A DNA stretch of 64,000 nt. Source: Cercis canadensis (lineage: Eukaryota; Streptophyta; Magnoliopsida; Fabales; Fabaceae). Below the pieces are notes generated by a model. The model saw only the letters and a program-made list of their open reading frames with translations. It was not told the DNA's origin and ran no database searches. Where the stretch lies: NCBI GenBank assembly GCA_003255065.1, contig QAOA01007060.1, forward strand, positions 6,070 through 70,069. Reading direction: 5' to 3'. This document shows positions 58,697-64,000 of this stretch, in pieces. The first letter of the stretch is position 1. The number at the start of each line of letters is the position of its first letter. Made by a program: the position numbers and the translations under genes.

Positions 58697-61600
58697 ATGT
58701 CCATAAACCATTTCTCTTTGGACATTCCAGAGACGACACCGTGGTGGACTCAGCAACAGCACCAAACCTTACCCTTACCCTTGCCCACCCTAATGGAACC
58801 ATTCCAAAACCAAAACCCATCCACTTCTGGACCACCCATTCACCCTTCTTCTTGGTCCTCTCAACTCTACCACCATCACCACCACCAACAACAAACCAGC
58901 TCCACCTGGCTCAATTCTCACTCTCCTAATTCCATTTCCATGTACCCCACCAATACACACAACAATAACAACAACATCTCCTCCTCCTCCTCTTCCCGTT
59001 TCAACCTAAATCAAGACGAAGACGACGATGAAGATGACGACAACGTAGTACAAGCAGTTGCCGTTAACGTTGATGACCAACCCAGCCCCCAAGACGAACA
59101 AGATCACCTTGAAAACGAAAAGGAACCCATGTTTGAGAAGCCATTGACGCCCAGCGACGTTGGCAAGTTGAACCGCCTCGTCATCCCCAAACAGCACGCC
59201 GAGAAGTACTTCCCACTCGGCGCTGCCGGTGACTCAGGCGAGAGCAGGGGGTTACTACTGAGTTTCGAGGACGAGTCCGGCAAGTGCTGGCGATTCCGCT
59301 ATTCCTATTGGAACAGTAGCCAGAGCTATGTGTTAACTAAAGGCTGGAGCCGTTACGTGAAGGAGAAGCGTCTAGATGCCGGCGACATCGTTTTGTTCGA
59401 GCGCCACCGCGTCGATTCCCAACGACTTTTTATCAATTGGAGGCGCCGCCAGCAAAGTGCTACTGCGCCGGCGCACGTTAGCCGAGCGGCGAGCGGGGAT
59501 AGCAACAATGGCGTGGGCTTGGGCGTGGGTGTGGGTGTGGGGTGGACCAGAGCCTTCTATTCTGCGCATCCTTATCCTACGCATCACCCCTTGCCATACC
59601 AACCTGACTGTCTTCATGCAGGTCTTTCTCTCTCTCTCTATCTATATCTATACTTTCGTCACATTCTATTAACCCTATCTCTTCCTCCTTCCTTCCCTTC
59701 AACTATGCATACTACCTATTTTGTCTTTTTATTTTCGGCTATAAATCATGAAAAATATTAAATAATCATCTCAAGAAAAACCAAGTCAATAAAATAATTA
59801 TACTCTCATGGAAGTGCGTGAAGAGTACCTTCCAATTAATTGGGAGAAATGTGAGAATGAGTTGAGTTCCTCTGATCAGATTGCCCCAACAATTAATCTG
59901 GTCTCTGTCCTGCACGCCGTGAAGCGTACGCGCCATTTTCGTTGGGGACAAAAAAAAAATGCCGGTTAAGTAAACAAACAAACAAAGCAAGCAAGCGATG
60001 CTACTGCTAAGTGCTAAGTGCTAAGTGGTAGCTAGCATTGCATAGCATATAAGCTGTTTGTTTCCTTCCTACTTCCTTCATTTTACTACATTTCATTAAT
60101 TTTATCTTTTAGTTTGAAAAATAATTGAAATAGAAAAGCATCTTTATATTTGTAATGTTACACTTACAGGTAGAGGGTCCCAAAGCCAAGTTGAGTGCCA
60201 AACGACACCGGTGGGAAACAGCTCTAGGGTTCTGAGGCTGTTCGGGGTGAACATGGAATGCCAGCAACCCGATGAATCCGTAACCGGATCCTCAAGACCC
60301 GAATGTTCGTACATGTCATCAATCCAGGGTACACCTACCCACCATTTCTACCATCATCGAGCTTCTTATTCCCCCAACCCTCACACTCACATGGTACGTC
60401 AACTACCATTTTGNCTAGGGTTCTGAGGCTGTTCGGGGTGAACATGGAATGCCAGCAACCCGATGAATCTGTAACCGGATCCTCAAGACCCGAATGTTCG
60501 TACATGTCATCAATCCAGGGTACACCTACCCACCATTTCTACCATCATCGAGCTTCTTATTCCCCCAACCCTCACACTCACATGGTACGTCAACTACCAT
60601 TTTGCTAGATATACTAATACCCCCACTAGGATTCTCTCTCTCTCTCTCTCTCTATCTCCCCTCCCCTTTTTTTTTTTTCTTCAGGTGTAAGATATCCACG
60701 TTAATTATATTTGGCATTAATGCAACTAATCATGTCATTAACATTAAAGAAATCGTTATTAAAATATATTTTAGGTTCATGTTGAAGATTACATAGTATC
60801 TTTCTTTGTCTAAATTATGGAGAGGAGAGGCATAATTAACTTGATTATTTTTTTTTAAATATTTTTGTGGGATTTTGTTGTTCCCTTCAAATCAGGCATA
60901 CCAGAAGGGACATGTTCCCAATGCACTTAGTTTGCCTCTTCGTATTAAGGAAGGCAAAGGGATGTATAATAGTTATTAATTTAAATAAATTAGTATTATA
61001 AATAATTGAGTAGACTTAACGGAGGTCGTAAAATTTGTATTAGAACTTTGAGAATCTGCACTTAATTTGAGTCATGTGAGGTTTTGATCACTTGTGTCTA
61101 AATTACATTGATTCCACTCCATACTGAAATAAAAGAAAACTTTTGTTTGATTCATTATATTTGGATCTGAAAACTATTGGTTTCCTTTTACCCCGACAGA
61201 GTTAGCTTCATTCTCTTTATTTAAACACCGTTTTTCTTTTTCTTGTTTTTTAATGATCACCATCGCTGAATGCAAGTTCATTTTCCCCACAGATAAACTT
61301 GTTTTTAACCTAGGATTTAGTCTAATCTCAGTCCTTTTTCGGCCACTTTGCATCTCTGATCATATGCCAAGTGAGCGACACGTAATGTCGTTTATGTTAG
61401 TGGGGCTTAAAACCCTAGTAATTAATTTGTAAACATCATCATTAAACGTAATTATTACCATCGTGGAATGTTTATCTTTTCCAACATACAGTTGAAGTCA
61501 ATCTGAAATATTCTGAAGCAACTAGGTTAGGCTTCTTTCCACTGTGGAAAGTTAGTCTCTAAGCATTAAAGTAAAAAATTACTGACTAAACCAGGTGTCA

Positions 61601-62001
61601 TGGACTCATAGGATTGAAAACTATTGATCAAACGAGCTATTCTCCTGATTTGTTTTGTCCTTTTATTTTTCTTTTCATCTTTTTTTATAGTGAATCAATG
61701 AATCATCCCTTGTCAAGTTAACTTGTCTGCTTTATATCCTCTTAAAAAATGTGATATAATTTAGTGCATCATATATGTTTCTGAGTTTCAAACTCTTTAC
61801 GTAGATACAACAAACGACGTTCAATAATGCATGATGAGCATAGAACTTGAAAGGAAGATGATAATAAATGTGGAGGAAATAATTATTGATTATTTTATTT
61901 TATTTTGTTGTGTTTGTGAGATAAGGAGGAAGTAATTAATAGAATGTATGGATGTGTGATTGCAACAGGACGTCAACCAGATGAGAAATCGCCGAGGATA
62001 A
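58697..62001 (+). CDS. NGATHA-like B3-domain transcription factor (RAV/NGA clade)
   Basis: Proposed exons: 58697-59621, 60170-60393 and 61969-62001, giving 393 residues. The B3 DNA-binding domain is at about 146-252 ([20 protein letters not shown] to LFINWRRR). [10 protein letters not shown] at 331-340 contains the RLFGV repression motif. There is no AP2 domain, which separates NGA from RAV1/2. Low-complexity His, Asn, Ser and Asp/Glu tracts precede the B3. NGA factors act with TCPs in leaf margin and style development in Arabidopsis. Exon 2 is duplicated around an N (60414); using the donor CATG|GTACGT of either copy restores the frame. The last exon is less sure: splicing to 61969 adds [10 protein letters not shown], while reading through stops at 60608 after MVRQLPFC. 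Confidence 0.85.
60224..60604. repeat. 190-bp direct duplication around an N inside the NGATHA-like gene
   Basis: Bases 60224-60413 and 60415-60604 match except at one position (GAATCCGTAA versus GAATCTGTAA), with an N at 60414 between them. The duplicated part includes the RLFGV codons and the exon-2 donor. It is most simply an unmerged contig overlap; a real duplication would give two RLFGV motifs only if the N and the intervening stop were removed. Confidence 0.85.
60633..60654. repeat. (CT)n microsatellite in the last intron of the NGATHA-like gene
   Basis: Ten to eleven CT units followed by CTATCTCCCC and a T run. It lies just downstream of the duplicated exon. Confidence 0.85.
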
Positions 62002-62094
62002 AGATATATGGATGTGACATCCTTGAATTGACCCATTTAACCCACTTGTCAGGTCCTCCCTCAACCCCTGCCTAAAAGGGAAAACCAAATAAAG

Positions 62095-62129
<35 letters not shown>

Positions 62130-62890
62130 TGAAAGAAAAAGATAGTGAAAAAAAATATCCCTGATTTTCATACCAACTTTGAAACCAAAGGAGGAGTAGT
62201 AGTAAGTCACCAAGTTAAGGAAGGTGAGTAGTGGGGTAAAAGAGACTGGAGACAGAGAGTAAGGTATGGGGAGGTAGGGCCCATAGAGGGAGGGAGATGA
62301 CGTCAGGCAATGGCTAAGGAGAATTTGGGTCATTGAAAATCAAGAAATGAGGTATCTATTTGGCACTGTTGGGATTCTGCCTGAAGATTTTTCGTGAGGC
62401 TTCATCATATTATGGGATTGGGAGGGTATGGTATATTGGTATGGTGCAAGTGTAATGGTGTGCTGTGTTGGCCATGGTGGGTGGGTGGGTGGGTGGACTA
62501 GACTCACCCCCTCCCTATTCGTACTAAAGCCCACTCCTCTCTGTGTTCTTTCATCTAATATATGTAGTAGCTAGTAGTAGAAACTAGATAGTAGTAGAAG
62601 AGGCCGTAGCTAATATATTTTCCCTGTGCTGCTTCAGCAATTTGAATATTAATTCCAACTTAGAAAGCTGACAAGATCCCATCAACTTTTAAATGGAGCA
62701 ATTTTGTGAAACGTTATCCTTGTATTTCACATGTGATAATGACAATTGTGTATCTGCTTATCTTCACTTGTCATCAGCATTTAAACATGGGGATGAAAAC
62801 CAACTAGATTGAAAGCTCAAGAAATTTAATATAATCACGTCAACTGGTCATGGTCCCCCACTCCTATGTGTCCTCATCTCTAATTTTGAC

Positions 62891-62927
<37 letters not shown>

Positions 62928-64000
62928 NTTTTTTCTTTAAACTATAAACAAGAAGCTCAAGGAAAGAAAAGGAGGAAGAATTTTCTCCCATAAACGCAAA
63001 TGAAAGGAGAAACAACACCATGAAAACAGAAAAACCTTGTATCCAACTAACAAAGTCATGCGAGGGCGATAACTGGCAGAAACAACCCAGCACTGATTCA
63101 CTCTGGCTTTTGAGGCAACTTAGCAACCTTAGTTTTGGCCGAACACGGTGGTAAAAGACTTGTGGACCACTTTAATTTGTAGGGTCTCAACCATTCAAGC
63201 TCGGTTAGTATTTACTCACGAGGTGCCTCTTTTTATTTTCTATCATACATATAATTTTTTTAAAAATAAAAACAATGATTCCTCTCTTTCTCTCTTGAAT
63301 GATAATAGTTACACATTTAAATCAAAGATGAATCGATTATGTGTATAACTGTTACGCATCATTACCTTAAACGCACAAGTGTATCTGAATGAACTTTATT
63401 AACTCAAATGCAAGTAACTGCCGTAGGTATAGGTGTGAAAATAGAATGACTGTTCTCTCTTTCATTCCAGCAGTAGAGGGCTATGGGGTAATGTTTTAAG
63501 GAGATAAAAATTCCAAAGTTGGGGTACAACACTTGAGGCTTTTATTAGATGAACACGAACATGGACACTTTCGAAGACGGAAGCTTTAGCTGTCGTACAA
63601 AGAAATTCCTTGAATAAACGACAAGTTAGGGCTGCAGAAATCAGGATGTGACTCGTCAATGAAAGTGCTTTTGATCAATGATTCATCGCACTGAATTACC
63701 AAAAATCCAACCAGTACAAGTACTCCCCCTTCCCCACCCACAGAAGAAAAAGAAAAAAGAATAATGCAATCTAATTTTTGAGGACCAAGAAGAAGAACTT
63801 GCACTAATCACTGTGCTTAAATAGTGGGCTTCTAAACTTTGAGCTTCTATCCACGTATACAACTTTGAAACAAATTATGCAAATGAATCCACAAAAGACA
63901 GGAGTGGAGAATACCTTTATGAGTAATCAAATACTGTGTCATGTGATTGTCAGGGCCCATATAGATCTAAACAAGAGGCCCATTGACCTATGCTCGAGAA
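62002..64000. other. Region downstream of the NGATHA-like gene
   Basis: The first part is probably its 3' UTR. A (GA)n microsatellite is at 62096-62126, a four-unit GGGT/GGTG tract is near 62478-62494, and a T run of almost 50 bases with an N (62928) is at 62892-62934. A minus-strand 72-codon ORF (63586-63804) and others show no recognisable motif. No RNA gene was seen. Confidence 0.4.
62096..62126. repeat. (GA)n microsatellite
   Basis: About 15 GA units close to the 3' end of the NGATHA-like gene. Confidence 0.9.

Noticed and set aside
58741..59672. Other ORFs overlapping the NGATHA-like first exon
   Set aside because: They are alternative frames of a low-complexity coding exon; the B3 frame is clear.
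60303..60608. A second NGATHA-like gene fragment
   Set aside because: It is the duplicate of exon 2 across the N at 60414 and is best explained by contig overlap.
63462..63804. Minus-strand ORFs of 65 and 72 codons near the right edge
   Set aside because: No motif, no good splice context and no recognisable family; they could be 3' parts of a gene outside the window, but I cannot support that.
1..64000. CRISPR array, tRNA or rRNA genes, organelle insertions
   Set aside because: None was seen. The only tRNA-like sequences are pol III boxes in the SINEs.

Overview
The window is nuclear DNA of a flowering plant, most likely a core eudicot. Genes are split by GT-AG introns, intergenic DNA is AT-rich, and the families are plant ones: a NGATHA-type B3 factor, Dof, E-class PPR, ILR1-like amidohydrolases and SDR110C dehydrogenases. 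I cannot name the species. Eight single N bases mark assembly gaps; three are flanked by near-identical 190-282 bp direct copies, which looks like unmerged contig overlap rather than biology.

Left part (1-13.7 kb): an eight-exon TLD-domain gene with a DNA transposon in its fifth intron, then intronless ribosomal protein eS17 on the minus strand with telo-box and site II promoter motifs, then a gene-poor stretch with a MITE-like element.

Centre left (13.7-30.3 kb): a mixed tandem cluster of two unrelated enzyme families. Three intact two-exon SDR genes and one internally deleted SDR relic all lie on the minus strand. Three intact five-exon ILR1-like amidohydrolase genes lie on the plus strand. 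The order SDR, SDR, ILL, SDR, SDR relic, ILL, ILL suggests that a divergent SDR/ILL pair duplicated as a unit. Intergenic DNA here holds a SINE-like insertion and a short LINE-like tail, both with target-site duplications. None of the three amidohydrolases ends in a KDEL-type ER retrieval signal.

Centre right (31-40.2 kb): an intronless E-class PPR gene, a 62-residue membrane protein gene with four site II motifs upstream, a decayed hAT transposase, and a coiled-coil protein gene of the At5g41620 type.

Right part (41.8-64 kb): a Dof zinc-finger ORF lies wholly inside a structure with long inverted repeats and a perfect 9-bp target-site duplication, as expected of a Pack-MULE. The repeats carry paired G-boxes, and one supplies the last third of the predicted protein. 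Then come a SINE, a ten-exon S28 prolyl carboxypeptidase gene with a MULE-type MITE in its long intron, about 9 kb of mostly featureless DNA, and a NGATHA-like B3 gene whose second exon is duplicated around an N.
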